This document shows, piece after piece, positions 25,576-34,755 of a stretch of 64,000 nt of DNA (position 1 is its first letter; every line of letters begins with the position of its first letter). A program made the translations under genes and the position numbers. Below the pieces are notes generated by a model that ran no database searches, was not told the origin of the DNA, and saw only the letters and a program-made list of their open reading frames with translations. Source of the stretch: Modicisalibacter sp033446685 (GTDB taxonomy: Bacteria; Pseudomonadota; Gammaproteobacteria; Pseudomonadales; Halomonadaceae); NCBI RefSeq assembly GCF_033446685.1, contig NZ_JAWQLY010000003.1, positions 324,099 to 388,098 on the forward strand, in the 5' to 3' direction.

Positions 25576-26350
25576 CCCTGTAGCCATCTGCCGTGGCGCA
25601 TGGCTGAGCGTCGTCCTCTGGCTCCCCGTCGCTGCTGTCGCTGAACCGCCCGGTCGCGCCGGCATCGATGAGGTGATTCCCGATGCTCCTCGCAGCGTTC
25701 ACAGCGGCTCGCCCGCCGACTGGCCCGAACCGGTACACGACGACGCGCTGTTCAGTCAGATCCTCATCGACCGGTTCGAATACCGCGATAGTTTCGGCGC
25801 GTCCAATGCCTGGCTATGGGACGCCCAGGGCTGGCTCGGCAGCGATGAAAACCGCTTCTGGTGGAAAAGCGAGGGCGAGGGGCCGATCAGCGGCGGCGGG
25901 CCTGACAGCAGTGATCTGCAGTTGCTCTACAGCCGAATGATCTCGCCTTTCTGGAACCTGCAGGCGGGCGTGCGCCAGTCTTTCAATCCCGACCCCGATC
26001 GGCGCTTCGCGGTGGTGGGCCTGCAAGGGCTGGCCCCGCTGCTGCTGGAGACCGACACCGCGCTCTACATCAGCGATGAGGGCGATATCAGCGCCAGCGC
26101 CGAGTTCGAGTACGAAATGCTGCTTACCCAGCGACTGATTCTGCAGCCGCGGTTGGCGCTTGCCGCCTCGCTGCAGGATGTGCCGAGGTACGACACTGAG
26201 CGCGGCATGAACCGCAGCGAAGCGGGCCTGCGGCTACGCTATGAGCTGAGGCGTGAGTTCGCGCCCTATGTGGGGATTAGCCACGAGCGTGATTACGACC
26301 ATGATGAGTCGACCACGGCGCTGGTAATGGGGCTGCGCGCCTGGTACTGA
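25568..26350 (+). CDS. copB: Copper resistance outer membrane protein CopB
   Basis: A 260-residue CopB-family protein with a signal (about residues 9-27, WLSVVLWLPVAAVAE) and a beta-barrel domain starting near DALFSQILIDRFEYR. The family ending is FAPYVGISHERDYDHDESTTALVMGLRAWY. It lacks the Met-rich N-terminal repeats of the P. syringae protein. The ATG at 25568 lies within the end of copA, implying translational coupling. Confidence 0.9.
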   Translation: MPDPVAICRGAWLSVVLWLPVAAVAEPPGRAGIDEVIPDAPRSVHSGSPADWPEPVHDDALFSQILIDRFEYRDSFGASNAWLWDAQGWLGSDENRFWWKSEGEGPISGGGPDSSDLQLLYSRMISPFWNLQAGVRQSFNPDPDRRFAVVGLQGLAPLLLETDTALYISDEGDISASAEFEYEMLLTQRLILQPRLALAASLQDVPRYDTERGMNRSEAGLRLRYELRREFAPYVGISHERDYDHDESTTALVMGLRAWY

Positions 26351-26376
26351 GCCACTGGCAAACAAAAGGAGGGTCG

Positions 26377-26928
26377 ATGCTTCGGCAACAATGGCGGGAT
26401 ACGCCTGACCGCTATGGTTCTATCAGTCGCTGGCTGCACTGGGGGATCGGCGTCCTGTTGCTCTGGCAGCTAGGTGGCATGGCAACGCGAGCGCTGGTGG
26501 GCCCCGAAGCGTGGGTTCAGCTGTGGATCTCCACTCACCGGCCGCTGGGAACGCTGCTGATGGGGCTGATCGCGCTGCGTGCTTCATGGGCACTGTTCAA
26601 TCTACCCCGCAGGCCGCCGCACCGCGGCCTGCTGGCGCGGTTGGCGGCCTGCTCGCATCTGCTGCTCTATCTTCTGATGTTGGCGATGCCGGCGCTGGGC
26701 CTTTACATGACCTGGCTCAGCGGCCAGCCGTTCGCCCCGCTGGGAATACCGCTTTTCAAGGGCGGCAGCTCTCATGTCGATCAGATGCTGCTGGCGCGGC
26801 AGTGGCACGCCTGGTTGGGCTGGACGCTGCTGGCGCTGATCATCGGGCATGCGGGGATGGCGCTTTTATGGCATGCGCTCGTGCGTCGCGACGGAACCCT
26901 CGGCCGCATGGCTGGAAGAGGCCGGTGA
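26377..26928 (+). CDS. Cytochrome b561-family membrane protein
   Basis: A 183-residue protein with four predicted transmembrane helices and haem-ligand histidines in ISRWLHWGIGVL, WISTHRPLGTLL and WHAWLGWTLLALIIGHAG. The family moves electrons between the quinone pool and periplasmic partners. A strong AAAGGAGGG site precedes the ATG. As the last gene of the copper cluster it may supply or remove electrons for copper redox chemistry, which is inference. Confidence 0.87.
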   Translation: MLRQQWRDTPDRYGSISRWLHWGIGVLLLWQLGGMATRALVGPEAWVQLWISTHRPLGTLLMGLIALRASWALFNLPRRPPHRGLLARLAACSHLLLYLLMLAMPALGLYMTWLSGQPFAPLGIPLFKGGSSHVDQMLLARQWHAWLGWTLLALIIGHAGMALLWHALVRRDGTLGRMAGRGR

Positions 26929-26953
26929 TGAAATCGCCAAGCCCCGGTAATAA

Positions 26954-26990
26954 GGCATGTCGGTGGGTGACGCATCACGACCGACATGCC
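26954..26990. terminator. Bidirectional hairpin between convergent genes
   Basis: GGCATGTCGGT and ACCGACATGCC form a perfect 11-base stem, and the loop contains a further GTGA/TCAC pair. It lies between the cytochrome b561 gene and the convergent aldehyde dehydrogenase gene. There is no strong T-run on either side. Confidence 0.55.
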
Positions 26991-27013
26991 GGATTTCAAG
27001 GGCCTGGATCTGC

Positions 27014-28522
27014 TCAGCAGCTTGTCGACAGCTGCTCCGAGCCGTTCCCGGCCGGACCGTTCCCGGCCGGACCGCTTCCTGCCGGTCCGATCAAGTGCTT
27101 GACCTCCTGATAGCTGGCCAGCCCCCAGGGCCCTAGTTCGCGGCCGATGCCGCTGCACTTGTAGCCGCCCCAGGCGGCCTGCGGCGGTGCCAGTTGCTCG
27201 CTGTTGAACCATACGCTGCCGGCCTGCAGTTGCCGGCCGATGCGCCGGGCGCGCTCGGCGTCGCCGCTGACCACCGTGGCGGCGAGGCCGAACTCGCTGT
27301 CGTTGGCCAGTTCGATGGCCTCGGCTTCGTCGGCGACGCTGCGCGCGCAGAGCACCGGGCCGAAGATCTCCTCGCGCCACAGCCGGCTCTCGACGGGCAC
27401 GTCGCGATACAGTGTCGGGGCGATGAAATAGCCCTGTTCCGGCAGGGTGCGATGGCTGGCGTCGCGTACTACACGCAAACCTTCCTCGGCGGCGAGCGCC
27501 AGGTAGCCGCGCACCGCGTCGCGCTGGCGGGCGCTGGCCATGGGCCCCTGGGTCGTCGCGGCGTCCAGCGGGTCGCCGAGAACCAGCGCGTCGATGCGCT
27601 CGGCCAGCGCCTGATAGAGCGGCTCGGCGAGCGACGCGTGGACCAGCAGCCGCGAGGTCGCCGAGCAGATCTGGCCGGCGTTGAAATACAATCCGGCCAT
27701 CACGTAGTCGGCGGCCTCGTCGACGTCGGCGTCGTCCATCACCAGGATCGGCGACTTGCCGCCGAGCTCCAGCGAAATGCCGCGGCTGCCCTCGGCGGCG
27801 GCGCGCATCACCGTCTCGCCGACCCGGTTGCTGCCGGTAAAGGAAATCTTGTCGACGCCGCGATGGGCGCTGAGCGGCGCGCCGACGCCCTCGCCATCGC
27901 CGTGCACCAGGTTGAACACCCCGGCGGGCAGGCCGATCTCCTCGGCGATCTCGGCCAGCGCCTGCTCGGGCAGCGGGGTGACCTCCGAAGGCTTGAAGAC
28001 CACCGTGCAGCCGGCGGCCAGGGCGGGGGCGAGCTTCCAGGCGCTGGTCACCAGCGGGAAGTTCCACGGCGTGATCAGTCCGACCACGCCCACCGGGTCG
28101 AAATAGCAGGCGGCTTCGAGGCCGTCCATCTCCAGCGCCACCGGCTGCCCCTGGTGGGCATCGAGCGCGCGCGCCTGGCCAGCGTAGTAGCGATAGCAGT
28201 CGATGGCGTCGTCCAGGTCGATGCCCGCCTCGGCCAGCGCCTTGCCGTTGTTGGTCGACGACAGCCGTACGAGTTCATCGCGGCGCCGGGTCAGCGCCTC
28301 GGCGAAGCCGTCCAGGTAACGCGCGCGCTCGGCACCCGACAGCGCCCGCCAGGCGGGTAGCGCGCGGCGCGCCGCGGCGACGGCGGCATCGACGTCGCTG
28401 CTGTCGCCGGCGGTCACCTCGGCGAGGCTCTGCTCGGTGTAGGGGTTGCCCACTGCCAGGCGGCGGCTGCCGTTAGAGGCCACCCAGCGGTTGTCGATGA
28501 ATTGCTTGTCGAGTTGTTGCAT
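27014..28522 (-). CDS. Aldehyde dehydrogenase, probably for 4-guanidinobutyraldehyde
   Basis: A 502-residue NAD(P)-dependent aldehyde dehydrogenase. The active site is visible as SLELGGKSPILV with the general base and NAGQICSATSRLLVHAS with the nucleophile cysteine; NADP-site stretch PWNFPLVTSAWKLAPALAAG is present. It resembles betaine/amino-aldehyde dehydrogenases. With aruI and gbuA in the same operon, oxidation of 4-guanidinobutyraldehyde to 4-guanidinobutyrate (KauB-like) is inferred. The last 20 residues carry GPAG(S/N)G repeats, an odd tail. ATG at 28522 has GAGG upstream, 8 bases after the hydrolase gene. Confidence 0.87.
   Translation of the reverse strand: MQQLDKQFIDNRWVASNGSRRLAVGNPYTEQSLAEVTAGDSSDVDAAVAAARRALPAWRALSGAERARYLDGFAEALTRRRDELVRLSSTNNGKALAEAGIDLDDAIDCYRYYAGQARALDAHQGQPVALEMDGLEAACYFDPVGVVGLITPWNFPLVTSAWKLAPALAAGCTVVFKPSEVTPLPEQALAEIAEEIGLPAGVFNLVHGDGEGVGAPLSAHRGVDKISFTGSNRVGETVMRAAAEGSRGISLELGGKSPILVMDDADVDEAADYVMAGLYFNAGQICSATSRLLVHASLAEPLYQALAERIDALVLGDPLDAATTQGPMASARQRDAVRGYLALAAEEGLRVVRDASHRTLPEQGYFIAPTLYRDVPVESRLWREEIFGPVLCARSVADEAEAIELANDSEFGLAATVVSGDAERARRIGRQLQAGSVWFNSEQLAPPQAAWGGYKCSGIGRELGPWGLASYQEVKHLIGPAGSGPAGNGPAGNGSEQLSTSC
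27044..27088 (-). repeat. Tandem 15-base repeats at the dehydrogenase C-terminus
   Basis: GTTCCCGGCCGGACC occurs twice in tandem (27044-27058, 27059-27073), followed by a 12-of-15 copy (27074-27088). On the coding strand this gives the in-frame GPAGNG-type repeats before the stop. Confidence 0.85.
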
Positions 28523-28530
28523 GGGATTCC

Positions 28531-29265
28531 TCACAGGTCGTGGTTGCGCAGCCAGGTATCGATCAGCGCATGCAGGTGGGTCCCCGAAAAGCTCGGGAAG
28601 TGACCGCCGTGCACGGTGCGTACGGGCAGCTGTCGCAGCCGCCGCAGACTGGCGGCGTAGTCGTCGAGATCACTGTGCCAGAGATCCTCGATCAGCGGCC
28701 CGTCGTAGATGATATCGCCGGCGATCAGGGTCGCGCTGGCGGCTTCCCATAGGGCGATACCACCGGGCGAGTGACCAGGGGTATGGATGACCTCGAAACG
28801 CCGGTCTCCGAGATCGAAGCAATCGCCGTCCTCGAGAGCAGCGATGCGCCGCGGCGGGTCGATGCGGTAGCTGTGGTATTCGAACGGTGCGGGCGGCAGG
28901 GCATCGAACATCGCCTCACCGAGAAAGTCGTCGGCCAGGGTGCGTGCATTGTCGGGGCTGGCCAGAATGTCAGCCTCGGCGGCATGCACGTGACAGCACT
29001 CGAACTCATGCGCGGCGCCAATGTGGTCGAAGTGGGTGTGACTGGCGACGGCCACTAGGTCGCGTTCGGCGACCAGCGGCACATGACGGCGCAGGGGCAC
29101 CGCGCCGAGGCCGAAATCCACCAGCAGGTCGCGATCGCGGCCGCGTACGTGCCAGATATTGCAGCGGTAGAAGGGCTTGATCGCCGGTTCGTCGATCAGT
29201 GTGATGGCATCGGCGTGCGGCGTGGTGCGATACCACTGCGCGGCGGTTGTGCGTGTCAGGTTCAT
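28531..29265 (-). CDS. MBL-fold metallo-hydrolase
   Basis: A 244-residue metallo-beta-lactamase-fold hydrolase. Zinc motif HTHFDHIGAAH, then HTPGHSPGGIALWE, GDIIYDG and GGHFPSF give the usual ligand set. The gene overlaps the permease gene by 4 bases and precedes the aldehyde dehydrogenase by 8 bases, so it is part of the guanidino-acid operon. The substrate cannot be read from sequence, and no hydrolase of this fold is part of the known AruI-GbuA route. Confidence 0.86.
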   Translation of the reverse strand: MNLTRTTAAQWYRTTPHADAITLIDEPAIKPFYRCNIWHVRGRDRDLLVDFGLGAVPLRRHVPLVAERDLVAVASHTHFDHIGAAHEFECCHVHAAEADILASPDNARTLADDFLGEAMFDALPPAPFEYHSYRIDPPRRIAALEDGDCFDLGDRRFEVIHTPGHSPGGIALWEAASATLIAGDIIYDGPLIEDLWHSDLDDYAASLRRLRQLPVRTVHGGHFPSFSGTHLHALIDTWLRNHDL

Positions 29266-30581
29266 GGCGTGGCGTATCCCCTACGGCGTAGACCCAGGCT
29301 GGCGACATAGTAGAACGCGCCGGTGAGCAGGAACACCGGTAGTGAGGCGCCGAAGTCCAGCGGTGAGACCCAATTCCAGTAGTAGGCCAGGGCGGCGCCG
29401 GCCAGGTAGCAGACGAAGGCCAGCGGATTGATGGCGGGCAACGCTCCGGCATCGCCAAGCAGGCGGGCGGCGCTGTAACGCTCGCGGCCCAGCAGATAGT
29501 AGTCGACGATCATCAGCGAGAAGGCCGGGATGAACACGCTGCCGATGATCAACAGGAAGGTCTGGAATTGGTCGAGGATGCCGGGGATCAGTGAGCCCAG
29601 CACGCTGACGATGCCGATCACCAGCGCCGGCTTCCAGAACGGCGTGCGCGGACGCACGCTCATGTAGGAGAGCGTGGCGCTGTAGACGCACATCACGTTG
29701 GTGGTCAGCACCGAGAAGAAGATTACCAGCGCCGCCGGCAGGCCGAAGCCGAACCCGCTGAGCAGTTGGGTGGGGTCGTAGGTCTGCGGGAAGCCGATCG
29801 CCACCGACAGCGCCGAGACGCTGGCGCCCAGGCCCATGGCGACCAGCGTGGCGACCACGTAGCCGCTCCAGGTGCCGATGACCGCCGCGCGCAGGCTCTT
29901 GCAGTGGCGGTTGTAGTCGGCGGCCAGCGGGATCCACGAGAACGCCGTGGCCACCACGATGTCGAACGCCACGCCGCTACCCAGGCCGCCGCTCGCGGCC
30001 AGTTCGGTGACGCTCGACAGGTCGTAATTCGAAGCCAGCGCGAACACCACCACGACTGAAAGAACCAGCATCAGCACCGCCGCCAGCTTCTCGGCGGTCT
30101 CGATGCCCAGGTGGCCACGTAGTGCGATCAGCACCACCAGCCCTTCGCAGAGCACCGTGAACAGCGCCACATTGGAGTAGCCGGTCAGGCTTTCCACCGC
30201 ATAGTCGAGGCTCATGCCGGCCAGCAGCGCCTGGATCCAGCTCCAGGCGATCAGCGCCAGCAGGTTGACGATGGCCGGGAAGCCGGCGCCGACGCGACCG
30301 AAGGTGCCTCGCGACAGCACCATGGTGGTCAATCCGGTGCGCTGACCCATGGCGCCGATCAGCACCAGCGGAACGATACCGATCGCCGAACCCAGCAGTA
30401 CCAGCGTCATGGCGTGCAGGAAGTTAAGGCTCGGCACCAGCAGCATGCCGGTGAGAATCGTGGTGACCACCACGTTGGCACCCAGCCACAGCGCGAAGGT
30501 GCCGGGAAAACCCAGGCTGCGTTCGCCGCTGACCGCGTCGAGGGTGTCCTGGCCGAAGGCCGGGGTCGTTGAATGTGCCAT
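29262..30581 (-). CDS. NCS1-family permease (purine/cytosine type)
   Basis: A 439-residue membrane protein with about 12 helices. The start region LGFPGTFALWLGANVVVTTILTGM and the middle VVATAFSWIPLAADYNRH are typical of nucleobase:cation symporter-1 permeases. The ATG at 30581 is taken; an upstream in-frame extension is polar and unlikely. Its place between aruI and the hydrolase suggests uptake of the operon's substrate, perhaps a guanidino compound, but substrate is not proven. Confidence 0.85.
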   Translation of the reverse strand: MAHSTTPAFGQDTLDAVSGERSLGFPGTFALWLGANVVVTTILTGMLLVPSLNFLHAMTLVLLGSAIGIVPLVLIGAMGQRTGLTTMVLSRGTFGRVGAGFPAIVNLLALIAWSWIQALLAGMSLDYAVESLTGYSNVALFTVLCEGLVVLIALRGHLGIETAEKLAAVLMLVLSVVVVFALASNYDLSSVTELAASGGLGSGVAFDIVVATAFSWIPLAADYNRHCKSLRAAVIGTWSGYVVATLVAMGLGASVSALSVAIGFPQTYDPTQLLSGFGFGLPAALVIFFSVLTTNVMCVYSATLSYMSVRPRTPFWKPALVIGIVSVLGSLIPGILDQFQTFLLIIGSVFIPAFSLMIVDYYLLGRERYSAARLLGDAGALPAINPLAFVCYLAGAALAYYWNWVSPLDFGASLPVFLLTGAFYYVASLGLRRRGYATP

Positions 30582-30635
30582 TGTTGTTATGTCCTCGGTG
30601 GTGTCGTGATTGTGTCCTGTTCCCGATAGCAAGGC

Positions 30636-32240
30636 TCAGCGATCGAGGGCCGACTGCCAGGCGCAGGCATCGATCTCGATCAGGTAGGGAGCGCCGCTTG
30701 GCCGGTTGGCCAGCGCCGTGGCTAATTCATATGGACTGCCGACACGGCTCGCCGCGCAACCGAAGCCGCCGGCCAGTTGCTGGAAGTCGGGGGCCTGCAG
30801 GTCGACGCCCAGGCGGGCGACGCCGTGGGCATCCATGTAGCGGCGGATCTCCTCGTAGCCGGCGTTGTGCCACAAGAGCACGACCACCGGTAGGCGCTCC
30901 TCCACCGCGGTGGCCAACTCGGAGAGCGTGAACATCACGCCACCGTCGCCGACCAGCGCGACTACCGGCAGTTCGGGGCGGGCCAGCGCCGCGCCGAGCG
31001 CTGCCGGCAGGCCGTAGCCGAGCGTGCCGTAGCCGGTCGAGGCGTTGAAGAAGCGCCGCGGCGCTGGCTGCGAGACCAGGTGATTGGCGGCGTAGACCGG
31101 GGCGGTGGAATCGCCGACCAGCACTGCCTCGGGCAGGGCTTCGCGCAGCGTGGCGAACAGCGGCACGAAGGGCGCCAGCGTGGGATCGCTCTCCAATGCG
31201 AGCGCCTCGTGCGTCTGTCGCGTTCGCCGGCTACCGTCGCGTATCAGTGGCGTGGGGAAGTGCTCGAGCAGCAGTTCCAGCGCCCGGCCGGCGTCGCCGA
31301 CCAGCCCTAGCGCGGTGGCCTGGTTGCGCACCAGCTGCTCGGCATCGATGTCGATGCGGATCAGTCGCGCGGTCAGCGCGAAGCCGTCGTCGAACACTAC
31401 GTCGTAGTCGGTCTCGCCGAGCTCGGTGCCCACGGCGAGGATCACGTCCGCCTCGCGGGCGAGCTCGCGCGTCGCCGGCAACGCGGTGTTGGCGCCCAGA
31501 TCGAGTGGATGGTCGCGGCCCAGCAGGCCCTTGGCGTTGATGGTGGTGGCGCACGGCGCGTCGAGGCGTTCGACGAGGTTCCTTGCGGCCTCGGCGGCCT
31601 CCACGCAGCCGCCGCCGAGCAGCACCAGCGGACGCTCGGCCTCGCGCAGCCACGCGGCGGCCTCGGCGAGTCCGGCCGGGTCGGGCGCCGGGCGATACAG
31701 CCGCGCCCCGGCCCACTGCGCGGGCGGCGTTACCGGCGCGGCGAACAGGTCGATGGGGATCTCGATATGCACCGGCCCCGGGCGTGCCGAGGAGAACACC
31801 GCGAACGCGCGCGCCAGCACCTCGGGTAGCGCGCTGGGATCGAGCAGGGTATGGCTGAAGCGTGCCACCCCAGAAAGTGTCTGCTGCTGGCTGGGCAGTT
31901 CGTGCAGGCGCCCCTGGCCACGCCCCAGGGTGTCGCGGCGATTGACGCTGGAGATCACCAGCATCGGCACAGAATCGGCCAGCGCCTGGCCCATCGCGGT
32001 GGCGATGTTGGTCATCCCCGGGCCGGTGATGATCAGGCAGACCCCGGGCTTGCCGCTGGCGCGGGCGTAGCCGTCGGCCATGAACCCGGCGCCCTGTTCG
32101 TGGCGCGGGGTGACGTGACGGATCGCCTGACCTTCGAGGCCGCGATACAACTCGACGGTGTGCACGCCGGGGATGCCGAACACGGTGTCGACGGCGTAGC
32201 GCTCGCGCAGCAGGCGGATCAGCAGTTCGGCGCAGGTCAT
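30636..32240 (-). CDS. aruI: 2-ketoarginine decarboxylase-like ThDP enzyme
   Basis: A 534-residue thiamine-diphosphate enzyme of the acetolactate-synthase group. The N-terminal FGIPGVHTVELYRGLEGQ and HVTPRHEQGAGFMADGYARA carry the catalytic glutamate. The ThDP motif is GDGGVMFTLSELATAVE near residue 425, extending to LLWHNAGYEEIR. The wording of these motifs fits Pseudomonas AruI, which decarboxylates 5-guanidino-2-oxopentanoate to 4-guanidinobutyraldehyde. gbuA in the same operon supports this. The upstream transaminase (AruH) is not in the window. Confidence 0.82.
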   Translation of the reverse strand: MTCAELLIRLLRERYAVDTVFGIPGVHTVELYRGLEGQAIRHVTPRHEQGAGFMADGYARASGKPGVCLIITGPGMTNIATAMGQALADSVPMLVISSVNRRDTLGRGQGRLHELPSQQQTLSGVARFSHTLLDPSALPEVLARAFAVFSSARPGPVHIEIPIDLFAAPVTPPAQWAGARLYRPAPDPAGLAEAAAWLREAERPLVLLGGGCVEAAEAARNLVERLDAPCATTINAKGLLGRDHPLDLGANTALPATRELAREADVILAVGTELGETDYDVVFDDGFALTARLIRIDIDAEQLVRNQATALGLVGDAGRALELLLEHFPTPLIRDGSRRTRQTHEALALESDPTLAPFVPLFATLREALPEAVLVGDSTAPVYAANHLVSQPAPRRFFNASTGYGTLGYGLPAALGAALARPELPVVALVGDGGVMFTLSELATAVEERLPVVVLLWHNAGYEEIRRYMDAHGVARLGVDLQAPDFQQLAGGFGCAASRVGSPYELATALANRPSGAPYLIEIDACAWQSALDR

Positions 32241-32325
32241 TGTTTATCCTTTGGCTTTGGGCTTTGGGCTTCGGGCTTCGAGCGGTTTGGCTCGCGGCCC
32301 GAGGCGCGTGGCTCGTCGCTTCGCT

Positions 32326-33723
32326 TCAGAACACGAAGGTGTGCGCGATGAAGGCGATGATCGGCAGGGTGATCGCCGTACGCAGCAGGAAGATCGCCAC
32401 CAGTTCCCAGAGCTTGAGCGGGATCTTGGATTTCAGCAGCAGCGCGCCGATTTCGGACATGTAGATCAACTGGGTCAAGGACAGGCAGGCGATCACGAAA
32501 CGTGTCAGCTCGCTGTCGATGTCCTTGGCCAGCACCGCCGGCAGGAACATGTCGGCAAAGCCCACCAGGGTCGCCGGCGCGGCAGCCTGGGCCTCGGGAA
32601 TGCGCAGCCATTCGAGCACCGGCACCATCGGATAGGAGAGCCAGGTGAACAGCGGCGTGAACTCGGCCAGGATCAGTGCCACGGTGCCGATCGCCACTAC
32701 CAGCGGCAGCAGGCCGAGGAAGATGTCGGCGACGTTGAGTATCGCGCTGCGCGTCAGGGCACGCGGACCCGGGGCCGTTTCGGCGCGCGCCACGGCCTGA
32801 CCGAGGCTGAAGCGCAGCACCCCCACCTGGCGGGTGTTCTCTTCATCGAGCCGGCAGCCCACCGGCTCGTAATAGCTGTTCGGCTTGCGCGACAGCGGCG
32901 GCAGGCGCGGCACCACGACGGCGGCGATCAGCCCGGCGACCACCACGGTCAGGTAGAACTGCACGAACAGATGGTTTATGCCGATGAAGCTGGTCACCAG
33001 CAGCGCGAAGGCGATCGACACGATCGAGAAGTTGGTGGCGATCACCGCGGCCTCGCGGCGGTTGTAGAAGCCCTGTTCGTACTGCTGGGTGGTGATCAGC
33101 ACGCCCACCGTGCCGGAGCCCATCCACGAGGCGGTGGCATCGATGGCGCTGCGCCCCGGCAGGCCGAAGATCAGCCGGAACGGCTTGCGCACCAGGCTGC
33201 CGATGAACTCCATGAAGCCGAAATCGACCAGAAACGGCAGCAGCAGGGCGGCGAAGAAGAAAAACGTCAGCAGCACCGGCGCCAGGTCGTTGAGCATCAC
33301 CCCGCCGGTGAAGTCGGCGATGATGAAGGCCGGGCCGACCTGGAAATAGGTCATCAGCGCGAACGCGGCGCCGAGCACGCGCATGGCGAACCACAGCGGC
33401 GCGACGTCGAACAGCTCGTTGGCCGCGCCCTCGCGGGCCCAGCCCGGCCGGGTCAGCTTGACCAGCGCGGTGAGCAGCGCCGACAGGCACAGCACGGCCA
33501 CGGCGATCGCCGGCAGCGCGGCGCCCAGCAGCGCCTTGAGCCCGTCGGCAAGCATGCCCATGCCGATATTGATGCCGTCGCCGGTGGAAAACGGGATCAG
33601 GAACATGCCGATCCCGATCAGCGAGGGGATCAGGAACTTGATCAGCGCCCGGGGGTTGATTCGCCCGCCGTGGGGTGCGTTGCTGTCGTTACGGCCTGCG
33701 GCCGTGGCTTGCGTGGAAGACAT
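32326..33723 (-). CDS. YjiH-family membrane protein
   Basis: A 465-residue protein with about 10-11 transmembrane helices and a nucleoside-recognition (Gate) type domain (DATASWMGSGTVGVLITTQQ). The family has no fixed substrate. In the operon between gbuA and aruI it may be a transporter or exporter for a guanidino compound or product. The ATG at 33723 begins a short polar N-terminus before the first helix at LIKFLIPSLIGIGMFLIPF; an upstream extension is not protein-like. Confidence 0.82.
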   Translation of the reverse strand: MSSTQATAAGRNDSNAPHGGRINPRALIKFLIPSLIGIGMFLIPFSTGDGINIGMGMLADGLKALLGAALPAIAVAVLCLSALLTALVKLTRPGWAREGAANELFDVAPLWFAMRVLGAAFALMTYFQVGPAFIIADFTGGVMLNDLAPVLLTFFFFAALLLPFLVDFGFMEFIGSLVRKPFRLIFGLPGRSAIDATASWMGSGTVGVLITTQQYEQGFYNRREAAVIATNFSIVSIAFALLVTSFIGINHLFVQFYLTVVVAGLIAAVVVPRLPPLSRKPNSYYEPVGCRLDEENTRQVGVLRFSLGQAVARAETAPGPRALTRSAILNVADIFLGLLPLVVAIGTVALILAEFTPLFTWLSYPMVPVLEWLRIPEAQAAAPATLVGFADMFLPAVLAKDIDSELTRFVIACLSLTQLIYMSEIGALLLKSKIPLKLWELVAIFLLRTAITLPIIAFIAHTFVF

Positions 33724-33801
33724 GGTGGTTACCCATTGTTGTTGTCGATCAGGAAAGCGGATCGGAAAGCGTCGGCCGGCCACGACCAACGCCGTCGTGG
33801 A

Positions 33802-34755
33802 TCAGCGGCGCTCGACGCCCGGCAGGACGCAGAGCATTTCATAGAGCAGGGTGGCGCCCATCAGCGCGGTGTTGCCGCTGGTGTCGTAAGGCGGCGAAAC
33901 CTCGACCAGGTCGCCGCCGACCACGTTCAGGCCGTGGGCGCCGCGGACGATCTCGAGCCCCTGCTGGGCGGTGAGGCCCCCCATCTCGACGGTGCCGGTG
34001 CCCGGCGCCACGGACGGGTCGAGGCCGTCGATGTCGAACGAGATGTACACCGGGCCGTCGCCCATCTGCTCGCGGACTTCGGCCATCAGCGGTGCCAGCG
34101 ACTGGTACCAGCACTGTTCGGCGGGCACCACGCGAAAGCCCTGGTCGCGACACCAGTCGAAGTCGTCGGCGGCGTAGCCGGTACCGCGCAGGCCGATCTG
34201 GACCACCCGTCGGCTGTCGAGCAGGCCCTCTTCCTGGGCGCGGCGGAACGGGCAGCCATGGGCGACCTCCTCGCCGAACATGTGCGGATTGACGTCGGCG
34301 TGGGCGTCGATGTGGATCAGTCCCACCGGGCCGTGCTTGTTGGCGATGGCGCGCAGGATCGGCCAGGTCAGGGTGTGGTCGCCGCCCAACGTCAGCGGCA
34401 CGCAGCCGTGGGCGAGCACCTCGTCGTAGAAACCGCTGATGATGTCGAGGTTCCTGGGCAGGTTGAAGGTGTTGATCGGCACGTCGCCGATGTCGGCCAC
34501 CTGCAGGCTGTCGAACGGCGCGGCGCGGGTCGCCATGTTGTAGGGCCGCAGCATGCGCGACTCGTCGCGAATCTGGCGCGGGCCGAGCCGGGTGCCCGGA
34601 CGATTGGAGGTGCCGATGTCCATGGGAATGCCGATGAAGGCGGCGTCCAGGCCGGCGGCTGTGGCCTGGGTCGGCAGGCGCATCATCGTCGCCGGGCCGC
34701 CGAAGCGCGGCATCTCGTTGCCGCCCAGCGGCTGGTTGAGGTTCGGCTTGTCCAT
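33802..34755 (-). CDS. gbuA: Guanidinobutyrase (ureohydrolase family)
   Basis: A 317-residue manganese ureohydrolase. Metal motifs are GGDHTLTWP, HIDAHADVNPH and SFDIDGLDPSVAPGTGT. The start MDKPNLNQPLGGNEMPRFGG and the end GATLLYEMLCVLPGVERR match Pseudomonas GbuA rather than agmatinase. It cleaves 4-guanidinobutyrate to 4-aminobutyrate and urea. AGGAG precedes the ATG. It is the first gene after a sigma-54 promoter (34809-34824) and divergent from a sigma-54 activator. Confidence 0.88.
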   Translation of the reverse strand: MDKPNLNQPLGGNEMPRFGGPATMMRLPTQATAAGLDAAFIGIPMDIGTSNRPGTRLGPRQIRDESRMLRPYNMATRAAPFDSLQVADIGDVPINTFNLPRNLDIISGFYDEVLAHGCVPLTLGGDHTLTWPILRAIANKHGPVGLIHIDAHADVNPHMFGEEVAHGCPFRRAQEEGLLDSRRVVQIGLRGTGYAADDFDWCRDQGFRVVPAEQCWYQSLAPLMAEVREQMGDGPVYISFDIDGLDPSVAPGTGTVEMGGLTAQQGLEIVRGAHGLNVVGGDLVEVSPPYDTSGNTALMGATLLYEMLCVLPGVERR

